Of a stretch of DNA of 64,000 nt, positions 9,472 through 16,774 are shown piece by piece. Below the pieces are notes generated by a model. The model saw only the letters and a program-made list of their open reading frames with translations. It made no database searches and was not told the origin of the DNA. The stretch's first letter is position 1; the number at the start of each line of letters is the position of its first letter. A program made the position numbers and the translations under genes. Source of the stretch: Saccharibacillus soli (lineage in GTDB: Bacteria > Bacillota > Bacilli > Paenibacillales > Paenibacillaceae); the NCBI GenBank assembly GCA_002189105.1, contig NIOB01000006.1, forward strand, positions 248,001 to 312,000, in the 5' to 3' direction.

Positions 9472-9551
9472 ACGATTCAGACATCGAACGGATGCGCTGA
9501 TTAATCGGGCCGAAGAAAAGGCGGGAAACGGCCTTTTCTTCGGCTTATTTT
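9472..9551 (+). ncRNA. Candidate small RNA or attenuated leader upstream of a response regulator
   Basis: Transcription from the promoter at 9436 would give an RNA of about 80 nt. It can fold a first stem (around 9473-9506, CGATT-CAG with CTG-AATCG) and then the terminator hairpin 9509-9544. It contains no ORF of note. It is either a free small RNA or the attenuator leader of the response regulator gene that starts a few bases later. It matches no RNA family I recognise. Confidence 0.4.
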
Positions 9552-9552
9552 T
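9509..9552 (+). terminator. Terminator immediately before the single-domain response regulator
   Basis: A 14-bp stem (9509-9522 with 9531-9544) and an 8-nt loop are followed by a T-rich run. The hairpin ends about 12-18 bp before the likely start of the next gene, so it sits within its 5' leader. Its arms closely match those of the terminator at 10104. Confidence 0.85.
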
Positions 9553-9562
9553 TTATGTGGGG

Positions 9563-9997
9563 ATGGTTGCGGTGAACGCTAATCGGACACGAATGTTGTA
9601 CGTGGAGGACGATCGGGCGAGTATGCTGCTGATGCGGCATTTGTTTCGCAAGAAGTTCCCTGGAGTCATAATGTTGGAGGCCGAGACAGCAGAGCGTGGA
9701 GTTGAGTTAGCATTGACCTGCCGTCCATCCTTGATCCTGATGGACATTCTGCTGCCCGGTCTGGACGGCTACGAAGGATTGGAAAGGCTGCGAAACTTGA
9801 AAGAAACGACGGCGATTCCCGTATGGGCAATCAGTGCGCTGGCGATGGAGGAAGACGTACGAAGAGCGCTGGATGCCGGATTTGTCCGGTATATCCGAAA
9901 GCCGTTAAACGTTGAGGATTTCACTGGGGAGATTGAACATTTTCTCGCTGAACAAAGTAAGACCCGTCAAGTCCCTGGCGGGTACGACTTGGTTTGA
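9563..9997 (+). CDS. Single-domain response regulator (CheY/Spo0F-like)
   Basis: About 144 residues forming one receiver domain and a short tail, with no output domain. Visible are the acidic pair in YVEDD, the phosphoacceptor Asp in LMDILLPG, a Ser in the AISA switch position and the Lys in RKP. Such proteins act as phosphorelay intermediates or bind a partner protein. No kinase gene is adjacent. The start is uncertain: GTG 9557, ATG 9563 or GTG 9572; ATG 9563 is used here, while 9572 has a G-rich sequence at ribosome-site distance. A terminator lies directly upstream, which suggests read-through control. Confidence 0.85.
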   Translation: MVAVNANRTRMLYVEDDRASMLLMRHLFRKKFPGVIMLEAETAERGVELALTCRPSLILMDILLPGLDGYEGLERLRNLKETTAIPVWAISALAMEEDVRRALDAGFVRYIRKPLNVEDFTGEIEHFLAEQSKTRQVPGGYDLV

Positions 9998-10053
9998 ATG
10001 GCTCCGGGCACCGGTTGAACAATTCCGTAAAAAAGGATTCGTAAAGGATGATA

Positions 10054-10107
10054 CGGCAAAGACCTGGCAGCCTGCGATTGACGCAGGGAAGCCGATCTGC
10101 CAAGCCG
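10054..10107 (+). promoter_or_regulatory. Structured RNA element overlapping a terminator (riboswitch-like)
   Basis: Nested helices are visible: an outer CGGC/GCCG (10054-10057 with 10104-10107), a middle TGGCAG/CTGCCA (10065-10070 with 10097-10102) and an inner CCTGCG/CGCAGG (10071-10076 with 10082-10087), with an unpaired GAAGCCGAT segment (10088-10096). The 3' strand of the outer helix is also the 5' arm of the terminator, so the two folds exclude each other. It resembles no riboswitch class I can name; the function is inferred from architecture only. Confidence 0.4.
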
Positions 10108-10150
10108 AAGAAAACGCGGACGGAATTCCGCCTTTTCTTCGGCTTTTTTT
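10104..10150 (+). terminator. Rho-independent terminator upstream of the deoxynucleoside kinase genes
   Basis: A stem of about 16 bp with one mismatch (10104-10120 with 10127-10143) is followed by seven T. It terminates the response regulator transcript or attenuates transcription into the downstream region. The outer 11 bp of each arm match the terminator at 9509. Confidence 0.9.
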
Positions 10151-10335
10151 GTGTACGGATTGACCTATGCTTTTCAAATTTGCTTATCCGGTTTTGCTGC
10201 GGCTTGTGATACAATGGCTTACGGTGTGTTTGCAGCGTAGGCCGCCCGGAAGTCAACCCGGGCAGCCAGGCGGGGACATGCCCTAGTTTATTTCGAGTGG
10301 AGCCGTCCATAGCGGTGAAGGCAGGAGGAACTACA

Positions 10336-10971
10336 ATGAATCAAGTCCCATATCTCGCAGTCGAAGGTGCGATTGGGGCGGGCAAGACCACGCTCGCTTC
10401 CATGCTGGCTGCGGAGCTGAATATGCCTCTGCTCAAGGAAATTGTGGAGGAAAATCCGTTCATGGAGCGGTTCTATCAGAACCTGGATGAATGGAGTTTC
10501 CAACTGGAGATGTTCTTCCTGTGCAATCGGTATAAGCAGCTTGGCGACACCGAAACCAAGCTGATTCGGCAGGGCAGACCTGTCGTATCGGATTATCACA
10601 TTTACAAGAACCTGATTTTCTCGGAGCGAACACTCAAGGGCCGCGAACGCGAGAAATATCGGCAGATTTACCATGTGCTGACCGACGATCTGGCAAAGCC
10701 CAACATTATTATCTACATTAAGGCCAGCCTGGACACGCTGCTGGAACGCATTGCCAAACGCGGTCGTTCATTTGAACAGGATATGGATCATGCTTATCTC
10801 AAGCAGTTGATCGAGGATTACGAATCGGCGATGTCTTCGCTGGCCGTGACCGAACCTGATACGACCATCATTACGGTGGACGGCGACAGCATCGATTTTG
10901 TGGCCGACCCCGAACATTTCGCCGACATCGTCAACCGCATCCGGGAGAAAGTCCCGAGCTTATCCAATTAG
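10336..10971 (+). CDS. dgk: Deoxynucleoside kinase, deoxyguanosine-kinase type
   Basis: A 211-residue kinase of the dNK/TK2 family. It has a P-loop (GAIGAGKTT) at the N terminus, a conserved Glu in the lid/base-binding region, the substrate-binding motif in SDYHIYKN replacing the usual DRS, and an arginine-rich RIAKRGRSFE lid. It should phosphorylate a purine deoxynucleoside to the monophosphate for salvage. The ATG at 10336 is chosen because AGGAGG (10323-10328) precedes it by 7 nt; an upstream in-frame ATG at 10297 lacks a ribosome site. It lies 17 bp before a second kinase, the usual Bacillales dgk-dck arrangement. The dGK specificity is inferred from that pairing. Confidence 0.85.
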   Translation: MNQVPYLAVEGAIGAGKTTLASMLAAELNMPLLKEIVEENPFMERFYQNLDEWSFQLEMFFLCNRYKQLGDTETKLIRQGRPVVSDYHIYKNLIFSERTLKGREREKYRQIYHVLTDDLAKPNIIIYIKASLDTLLERIAKRGRSFEQDMDHAYLKQLIEDYESAMSSLAVTEPDTTIITVDGDSIDFVADPEHFADIVNRIREKVPSLSN

Positions 10972-10988
10972 AAGGAGCCTGACCATCC

Positions 10989-11657
10989 ATGACTCAATAT
11001 TCCATTCCCGCTAACGCCCTGATTACCGTAGCCGGAACCGTAGGCGTAGGCAAATCCACACTGACTTCGGCTCTCGCCGGACGACTGGGCTTCAAGACTT
11101 CGCTGGAGAAAGTCGATCATAATCCGTATCTGGAAAAGTTTTACCATGACTTTGAGCGTTGGAGCTTCCATTTGCAGATCTATTTCCTTGCAGAACGCTT
11201 TAAGGAGCAGAAGGCCATCTTCGAGGCGGGCGGTGGTTTTGTGCAGGATCGTTCGATTTACGAAGACACTGGTATTTTCGCCAAAATGCATGCCGATCAG
11301 GGCACGATGTCTGCCGTCGATTACGAGACCTATTCCAGTCTGTTCGATGCTATGGTAATGACGCCGTATTTCCCTCACCCGGACGTACTGGTCTATCTGG
11401 AAGGCAGCCTGCCCTCCATCCTGGGTCGCATCAAGGAACGCGGCCGCGAGATGGAGATTCAGACTGAAGTGACGTACTGGGAGAAAATGCATGTGCGTTA
11501 CGCCAACTGGATTGAAAGCTTCGATGCCTGCCCGATTCTGCGCCTCAACATCGACGAATATGATGTAAACGACCCGCAATCGCTGGACGGCATCCTGGCC
11601 AAAATTGGTGAGAAAATCGCGGAATCCCGCAGGGGTAAAGCGGAGCTGAACGTCTAG
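10989..11657 (+). CDS. dck: Deoxynucleoside kinase, deoxyadenosine/deoxycytidine-kinase type
   Basis: A 222-residue paralog of the preceding kinase with P-loop GTVGVGKST, the hallmark QDRSIYED motif and a RIKERGREME lid. It should convert deoxyadenosine and deoxycytidine to their monophosphates. GAAGGAG (10972-10978) sits 10 nt before the ATG. With its upstream neighbour it forms a salvage operon; in bacilli the two subunits are always paired and can assemble as a heterodimer, which is known of the family and not shown here. Confidence 0.85.
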   Translation: MTQYSIPANALITVAGTVGVGKSTLTSALAGRLGFKTSLEKVDHNPYLEKFYHDFERWSFHLQIYFLAERFKEQKAIFEAGGGFVQDRSIYEDTGIFAKMHADQGTMSAVDYETYSSLFDAMVMTPYFPHPDVLVYLEGSLPSILGRIKERGREMEIQTEVTYWEKMHVRYANWIESFDACPILRLNIDEYDVNDPQSLDGILAKIGEKIAESRRGKAELNV

Positions 11658-11691
11658 CAGAAGCAGTCCAATCAGGGGCACGCCATTCAAG

Positions 11692-11726
11692 ATCAGACTA
11701 GTTAAAATCAGACTAGCTAAAATCAA
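11692..11726 (+). repeat. 15-bp tandem repeat, about 2.3 copies
   Basis: Two adjacent 15-bp units (11692-11706 and 11707-11721) differ by one base, and a third partial copy starts at 11722. The array lies between dck and the next gene, just before its ribosome site. No function is evident. Confidence 0.8.
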
Positions 11727-11757
11727 AACAAGCAAGGCCGATGGGAGGTAGGTGCGG

Positions 11758-12489
11758 ATGCAGCTGTTTCGACTTTCGGCGTGGGTTCAGGGCCGGGATC
11801 GCATGGAAGATTTTCTGAATGACTGCTTCGTCAGCCTCGGTTATCCGGAGATCGGCGATCTGGAATCGGCGGATGCCCAGCAGGTTTCTAAGCCGCTTAA
11901 TCGGGTGTATGGATATGAAGGCGAGCAGCTTCAGCGAGCGGTCGAGGCAGTGCTGACTTTTGCTTCCGGGATGTCCGATGGCGATTATGTGATGGTCGCT
12001 CACCGGGGACATGCCTGGCTTGGCGATCTGGGCGATTATTATTACCGCCAGGATGCCGATCACTCCGATGAAGGAACCTGTCATCGCCGGGGCGTGACCT
12101 GGCTGGGGGTTCTGCCGCTGGACAAGCTGAGTCCGCTGCTGCGAGGGTTTTTGTGCGCAGAAGGAGAGGATGACGAGGCGGCGAGCGATAAAAAGGTAAC
12201 ACTCGCCCGTTTTCCGCTGTCTCCGGCTCTGGCCGGGCTGGAAGCCTTTGCCGCTCAAGCGCCAGGTGGACAGCTGCCTGGATTGCCTCCGGTTTCGGCT
12301 GATCCGATCCATTCGCTGAGAGCGACGGCCTCCGAATCCAGTCGGTTTTCCGACTCGGCAGCGCCGCTTCCATTGGTGGAAGAGGAGACGCTGCGAGAAG
12401 CCATCTCGGTGCTGCGGGAAGCGCTGCACAGCGAGGAGCTGGAGCTGCGTGTGAGAGCGGCTGAAGCGCTGCTCCGCTACGCTCGATAA
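11758..12489 (+). CDS. Uncharacterised protein, possibly with a PUA/EVE-like module
   Basis: A 243-residue soluble protein that I do not recognise with certainty. Residues about 70-125 read like the beta-barrel of PUA/EVE or McrB-N-like modules: GDYVMVAHRGHAWLG, then a GDYYYR segment and HRRGVTWLG. The C-terminal 120 residues are Ala/Leu/Ser-rich and end in a charged helix. ATG 11758 is preferred over GTG 11752 because GGAGG (11744-11748) is 9 nt upstream of it. It follows the nucleoside kinases on the same strand and might be co-transcribed. Nucleic-acid binding is only a suggestion from the motif. Confidence 0.5.
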   Translation: MQLFRLSAWVQGRDRMEDFLNDCFVSLGYPEIGDLESADAQQVSKPLNRVYGYEGEQLQRAVEAVLTFASGMSDGDYVMVAHRGHAWLGDLGDYYYRQDADHSDEGTCHRRGVTWLGVLPLDKLSPLLRGFLCAEGEDDEAASDKKVTLARFPLSPALAGLEAFAAQAPGGQLPGLPPVSADPIHSLRATASESSRFSDSAAPLPLVEEETLREAISVLREALHSEELELRVRAAEALLRYAR

Positions 12490-12608
12490 GCGAAGCAAAT
12501 GAGGGCTGTAAAGCGCCTTGGGATGCGTCTTGCGCATGCTGGATTGTGCTGCTTCGCCGTGCTAAGATGATAGAGGATTTTATTTAGAAAGTGGAGAGGC
12601 GGGAAAGT

Positions 12609-13454
12609 GTGAACTGGGATTTATTTTCTTTATTTAAATCGCTGCTCCTTGGGTTCGTTGAAGGGATGACGGAGTTCGCGCCGGTGTCCTCAACCGGGCA
12701 CATGATTATCGTCGATGACTTGTGGTTGAAATCGCAGCAGTTTTTGGGTTCCAAAGAGGTTGCCAATACGTTTAAGGTTGTCATTCAGTTGGGATCGATT
12801 CTGGCGGTCGTGATCTTGTTCCGGGAAAAGTTCTATCAACTGCTCGGACTGCGCGGTCGTCATTCCGGTGCACCTGCCGGAACACCCAAGTTGAACTTGC
12901 TGCATGTGTTTATCGGTCTGCTTCCAGCCGCGATTTTGGGTCTGCTCTTTAACGATTACATCGATGAGCATCTGTTCTCGCTGGAAACAGTGGTGGGTGC
13001 GCTGGTCGTCGGGGCGTTCCTGATGATCGCAGCGGATCTGGTCATGCGCAATTCCAAGCGCAGAACGGTAGATAGTGTCGATGAGATTACATATGGAAAA
13101 GCGCTGCTGATGGGTCTATTCCAATGTGTATCGCTGTGGCCGGGTTTTTCCCGTTCGGGAGCGACAATCTCGGGCGGCGTATTGGTGGGCATGAGCCACC
13201 GGGCGGCCGCTGACTTTACGTTCATCATGGCTGTGCCCATCATGGCGGGAGCAAGCCTGGTGTCACTCCGACATAGCTGGCAGTATTTTACGATGGATGC
13301 ACTGCCGTACTTCATCGTCGGATTCATCAGTGCTTTTATCTTCGCGTTGATCTCGATCCGCTTCTTCCTGAAGCTCATCAACCGGATCAAGCTCGTACCC
13401 TTTGCGATCTACCGGATCGTACTGGCTGCAGTGCTGTATCTGGTCTGGTTCTAA
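12609..13454 (+). CDS. uppP: Undecaprenyl-diphosphate phosphatase (BacA type)
   Basis: A 281-residue integral membrane protein with about eight helices. Both catalytic signatures are present: the EGMTEFAPVSSTGH block near the N terminus and PGFSRSGATISGG in the middle. It removes the terminal phosphate of undecaprenyl diphosphate to recycle the wall-lipid carrier and gives bacitracin tolerance. The GTG at 12609 is chosen since GGAGAGG lies about 10 nt upstream; the in-frame GTG at 12591 has no ribosome site. Terminator follows at 13467, so it is probably monocistronic. Confidence 0.93.
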   Translation: MNWDLFSLFKSLLLGFVEGMTEFAPVSSTGHMIIVDDLWLKSQQFLGSKEVANTFKVVIQLGSILAVVILFREKFYQLLGLRGRHSGAPAGTPKLNLLHVFIGLLPAAILGLLFNDYIDEHLFSLETVVGALVVGAFLMIAADLVMRNSKRRTVDSVDEITYGKALLMGLFQCVSLWPGFSRSGATISGGVLVGMSHRAAADFTFIMAVPIMAGASLVSLRHSWQYFTMDALPYFIVGFISAFIFALISIRFFLKLINRIKLVPFAIYRIVLAAVLYLVWF

Positions 13455-13466
13455 GGGAGATCGGAT

Positions 13467-13502
13467 GCCGTCTTTCACCTTCCGGGTGAAAGGCGGTTTT
13501 TT
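13467..13502 (+). terminator. Terminator of uppP
   Basis: A 13-bp stem containing G-T wobbles (13467-13479 with 13485-13497) is followed by six T. Confidence 0.9.
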
Positions 13503-13580
13503 GTTGCGTGACATTGTTTACGATTCGGATACAATTCTGTGGCCTCTTGGAAATAAGGCTTTGCTAGAATAGGTCTTGCA

Positions 13581-13800
13581 GCAGGCGGTGAGTCAGGGAG
13601 GCAGCCGAGCAAGCAAAAGATACAGTTTTGTCTCTTTTGCGCAAAAGCACAGCAAGCGGCTTAGTTTTGGGTAAAATAGAACGCGGCGCACCTGCCAATC
13701 AGAAGCCGTCCAAGTAAAAGTTGCGGATCTGTGAAACTATTTTGTCAGGTTTGCGTCTAAAGGGTAGAACAAAAAAAGTCCTAGCGTGCCAAAAAGCACG
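13581..13800 (+). promoter_or_regulatory. Structured leader before the L,D-transpeptidase gene
   Basis: The 370-bp gap after uppP holds no gene but several nested inverted repeats: GCAGG/CCTGC (13581-13585 with 13691-13695), AGCCG/CGGCT (13603-13607 with 13657-13661) and a long hairpin GCAAAAGA/TCTTTTGC (13613-13620 with 13633-13640). A second AGCCG at 13704-13708 could compete for CGGCT. A small hairpin CGTGC/GCACG (13785-13800) precedes the ribosome site. It lacks the sequence blocks of the ydaO (c-di-AMP) riboswitch that often controls wall enzymes. Confidence 0.35.
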
Positions 13801-13824
13801 ACGCATCAGGAGGGGGAACCAATC

Positions 13825-14721
13825 ATGAAGAATTTGAGAAAGTGGATGACGGCGCTGACGCTGGTCGCCTTGTTCGTCGGAAGCTTTTCCTTCGCAGGAG
13901 CCGCTCAGGCAGCCGGAAGCGGAGAACAGTTAATTATTATCAATAAAAAGACGAATCAATTGGCCTTTTTCGATAATGGAAAGCTGAACTCAACTTTCCC
14001 GGTTGCAACGGGGAAAACGAAAGATCTGACGCCGGAAGGGAAGTTCAAGATCGTCAACAAGATCAAAAACCGTCCCTACTACAAGGACAACATTCCAGGT
14101 GGAGACCCACGCAACCCGCTGGGCGACCGTTGGATGGGACTTGAAGTCGGCAGCACGTACGGAACCACTTATGCCATTCACGGCAACAACAACGAGAACT
14201 CGATTGGCAAATACGTGAGCGCAGGCTGCATCCGTATGCACATGGACGACATTCACTGGCTGTTCGACCAAGTCAACAAAGGAACATATGCGGTCATCAC
14301 TTCGTCGAGCTTGAGCTTCGAGCAGATCGCAGCCAATAATGGCTACTCGCTGAACGGCGACGGCAAATTCACAGGCAGCGTGTTCATCAACGGCAAGCTC
14401 AAGAGCATGGATGATGAGATCATGACGATTGATTCCCGCCTGTACATGCCGCTGCGTGAAGGCTTCGAGATGCTGGGCGGTACGGTGAACTGGAACGCGA
14501 AGACCATGACGGTATCCGCTGCGGTCGGCGGCAAGACCATCGTTCACAAAGCCAAAGCAACTTCGGCCAAAGTTAACGGTAAGTCGGTTACCATGACGGC
14601 TTCCCGCTTCGTCGGCAACAAGCTCTACATTCCACTGCGTGATGTATCCAAGCTGTCGGGCTACACAGTCAAGTGGTACGGTAAAGAAAATGTCGTATCG
14701 CTGATCGCTCCCGGCAAATAA
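13825..14721 (+). CDS. L,D-transpeptidase (YkuD domain) with C-terminal stalk domain
   Basis: A 298-residue secreted enzyme. A signal peptide (about 1-29, cleavage after AQA) leads into a YkuD domain (about 35-160) with the catalytic set His119 in AIHGN and Cys135/Arg137 in SAGCIRM. Residues about 180-298 form a stalk (copper-amine-oxidase N-like) domain seen on many Paenibacillus secreted proteins. It should form 3-3 crosslinks or attach groups to peptidoglycan outside the membrane. The ATG at 13825 is set by AGGAGGGGG (13808-13816) and the signal peptide. The stretch upstream is a structured leader; a terminator follows. Confidence 0.92.
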   Translation: MKNLRKWMTALTLVALFVGSFSFAGAAQAAGSGEQLIIINKKTNQLAFFDNGKLNSTFPVATGKTKDLTPEGKFKIVNKIKNRPYYKDNIPGGDPRNPLGDRWMGLEVGSTYGTTYAIHGNNNENSIGKYVSAGCIRMHMDDIHWLFDQVNKGTYAVITSSSLSFEQIAANNGYSLNGDGKFTGSVFINGKLKSMDDEIMTIDSRLYMPLREGFEMLGGTVNWNAKTMTVSAAVGGKTIVHKAKATSAKVNGKSVTMTASRFVGNKLYIPLRDVSKLSGYTVKWYGKENVVSLIAPGK

Positions 14722-14790
14722 GCGGATCGGCAGCGGAACGTCTCCGACTCCGAGTGGACACAAAGAAATCGTTTGGAACGAATCTAACCT

Positions 14791-14830
14791 AAAAAGCGCC
14801 TCCTTCCATTCCAGGAAAGGGGCGCTTTTT
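14791..14830 (+). terminator. Terminator of the L,D-transpeptidase gene
   Basis: AAAAAGCGCC pairs with GGCGCTTTTT around an imperfect inner stem. It could also act on the minus strand. Confidence 0.85.
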
Positions 14831-14888
14831 GCCGAATATGGAGAGTGGAAGAGGGCTTGATTCGCTGTTTTGTGCAGGCTGCATTTCT

Positions 14889-15278
14889 TTAACGATATTT
14901 GCGCACCTGCAAAAATTCGATCAGCGGATGGAGACATACGCCGATAGCCAGCAGAATCAGTAAGGAAATTGGGGTCGTTCCCTGCAACGCTTGTTCGCCA
15001 ATAACCGCGATCAACAGCAGCGCTAGGAGCACGTAATAACCGATCAAGCCGCTTTTCTCCGTGATGCGGCGTCCAAGTTCTTCATCCTGTCGCACGCCAT
15101 CATCTTCGCCTTTGTGACCCCAGGTAGCGGCAGAGAGAAAGAGGGCCAGCACGAATCCAATCGAATAGATTTCACTGTTTCCAACGCCCTGTCCACTAAT
15201 GGCCTGATATAGAGCATATCCAATCACTAACAGTGCAGCCGTCCCCGTGATCCCCATTCGGAGTTTTCGCGTATTCAT
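14889..15278 (-). CDS. Small membrane protein coupled to an HTH regulator
   Basis: A 129-residue protein with four predicted membrane helices (about 10-28, 38-54, 78-96, 102-120) and a charged loop between helices 2 and 3. Not assigned to a characterised family. Its ATG overlaps the stop of the upstream HTH gene (ATGA), which indicates translational coupling. Pairs of a tiny Cro-like regulator and a small membrane protein are common in Bacillales; the function is unknown. Confidence 0.75.
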   Translation of the reverse strand: MNTRKLRMGITGTAALLVIGYALYQAISGQGVGNSEIYSIGFVLALFLSAATWGHKGEDDGVRQDEELGRRITEKSGLIGYYVLLALLLIAVIGEQALQGTTPISLLILLAIGVCLHPLIEFLQVRKYR

Positions 15279-15481
15279 GAGTCATCCCTTCCTTTCGGTA
15301 TAAAACATTGTTCCATGGTAAGCCCCAACGTGCGTGCCAGATCAAAAGCCAGCTGCAAGCTGGGATCATACTTATCGTTTTCAATCGCGTTGATGGTCTG
15401 TCGGCTGACTCCGCATAATTCCGCGAGCTTGCCCTGCGACAGACCCAGCCGCTCCCGGTTTTCTTTAATATGATTTTTCAT
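15275..15481 (-). CDS. Small HTH_3 (Cro/C1-type) transcriptional regulator
   Basis: A 68-residue protein that is almost entirely one helix-turn-helix domain: GLSQGKLAELCGVSRQTINAIE carries both helices in its span. The ATG at 15481 is used; the longer frame upstream has no conserved sequence. It is translationally coupled to the membrane protein downstream. Likely autoregulates the pair. Confidence 0.85.
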   Translation of the reverse strand: MKNHIKENRERLGLSQGKLAELCGVSRQTINAIENDKYDPSLQLAFDLARTLGLTMEQCFIPKGRDDS

Positions 15482-15751
15482 GGCATGACCGCTTTCTAAG
15501 GGATTTCGCTGCGTAAGCCAGAATCGAGAGAAGGGCAGATCGTCAGATGGATCATCCAACCCAGAGAGTGATGAGTGTAAAATACCTTTGACAACCCGAG
15601 TGTAACGGAAAGTGGCAGATCTGTAAACCCCTTGGCAAGTCGGCATCAAGGCGATGAAGTGAGTCAAGCTGCCTCTGGTAATTAACGCGGATATGCGTTA
15701 CCGTAGAATAATGAGAGATGCCGAACGGACGGCGAGAGGAGCTGACAGGGA

Positions 15752-16510
15752 ATGAGTCAGGTAGTGGAAGTCAGAGGCGTGCGGTTGGGTGAAGGAGCGC
15801 CCAAGATTTGTGTACCTTTGATCGGGCGAACGCAAGAGGAGCTTCAGGAGGAAGCCGAGCTGCTGCGGAAAATCGATCTGGATCTGGTCGAGTGGAGAGT
15901 CGATCATTATGCAGCGGTGGACTCGGTCGAAGCTGTGCTGGCCGAGCTTGGGGAACTGCGGGAACGCCTGGGCGAGGTTCCGCTGCTGTTCACGTTTCGC
16001 AGTGCGCGTGAGGGCGGCGCGCGCGCGTTGGCGGCGGATGACTATATCCGCCTGAACCGGGCGGCGGTGGCGTCCGGTCTGGTCGATGCGATCGACATCG
16101 AGCTGTTTTCGGGCGACGACGTTGTGCGCGAGCTGGCGGCCGAGGCACGCGGCCGGGGCGTGGTGACGTTTGTGTCGAATCATGACTTCGACAAGACGCC
16201 TCCGCAGGAGGAGCTGGAAGCGAGGCTGCGCCGGGCACGCGAGCTGGGCGGTGACGTGCCGAAGATCGCGGTCATGCCGCGAGATCCCGGCGATGTCCTG
16301 GCTCTGCTGACGGCGACCTACCGCGTCAGCCTGGATGGCACAGGGCCGGTCATCACCATGTCGATGGCCGAGACCGGCGCCGTCAGCCGCATCGCCGGCG
16401 GTGCTTTTGGCTCTGCACTGACCTTCGGCGCCGCGAAACACGCCTCTGCGCCCGGACAGCTTGCCGCCCCGCAGCTGCGCGGGATTCTGAACGCGCTGTA
16501 TGGCGGTTGA
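15752..16510 (+). CDS. aroD: Type I 3-dehydroquinate dehydratase
   Basis: A 252-residue TIM-barrel enzyme of the shikimate pathway converting 3-dehydroquinate to 3-dehydroshikimate. Visible signatures are the EWRVDHY block, the catalytic His in SNHDFDKTP and the Schiff-base Lys in PKIAVMP, with the late GAVSRI-G-FGSALTFG region. Full length for the type I class. The distal 500 bp are clearly more GC-rich than the neighbouring genes. Start ATG 15752; an AGAGGA sequence lies upstream at slightly long spacing. Not linked to other aro genes here. Confidence 0.93.
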   Translation: MSQVVEVRGVRLGEGAPKICVPLIGRTQEELQEEAELLRKIDLDLVEWRVDHYAAVDSVEAVLAELGELRERLGEVPLLFTFRSAREGGARALAADDYIRLNRAAVASGLVDAIDIELFSGDDVVRELAAEARGRGVVTFVSNHDFDKTPPQEELEARLRRARELGGDVPKIAVMPRDPGDVLALLTATYRVSLDGTGPVITMSMAETGAVSRIAGGAFGSALTFGAAKHASAPGQLAAPQLRGILNALYGG

Positions 16511-16524
16511 GCGCTAATCGATCC

Positions 16525-16562
16525 AGCCGCGGCGCCGTTTCCATACGGCTTCGCGGCTTTTT
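16525..16562 (+). terminator. Terminator of aroD
   Basis: AGCCGCG (16525-16531) pairs with CGCGGCT (16552-16558), with an inner GCCGT/ACGGC stem and a T-run. Confidence 0.85.
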
Positions 16563-16774
16563 GCTGCCCACGATGTCCAAAGTGGGATTGTCTGGTCAAT
16601 GACCAATGGAATTGCCTACACCCAGACAGCGCGTTCGGGCGTCTGTCCGATAAATTTTATGACATTCAAAAAATAGATAAAACTTTGTGAAAAATATTAC
16701 TTTATTTTTGAATACTTTGTGATACATTGAACAAAGTCAAGAACAGACAAGATATTCAAAGGGGAGAAATCACA

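Larger units (their letters stand above)
9998..10335. other. Gene-free stretch holding a structured leader before the deoxynucleoside kinases
   Basis: 338 bp without a credible gene. It contains a nested hairpin element (10054-10107) and a strong terminator (10104-10150), described separately, and then about 185 bp with no obvious sigma-A promoter of good quality before the kinase gene. Confidence 0.6.

Noticed and set aside
10054-10107. c-di-GMP-I (GEMM) riboswitch
   Set aside because: The ends look similar, but the conserved inner block (GGGACGCAAAGCC after a GAAA tetraloop) is not present in the right order.
13990-14937. 315-codon minus-strand ORF across the L,D-transpeptidase gene
   Set aside because: Antisense to a gene with complete catalytic motifs and signal peptide; composition follows the opposite strand.
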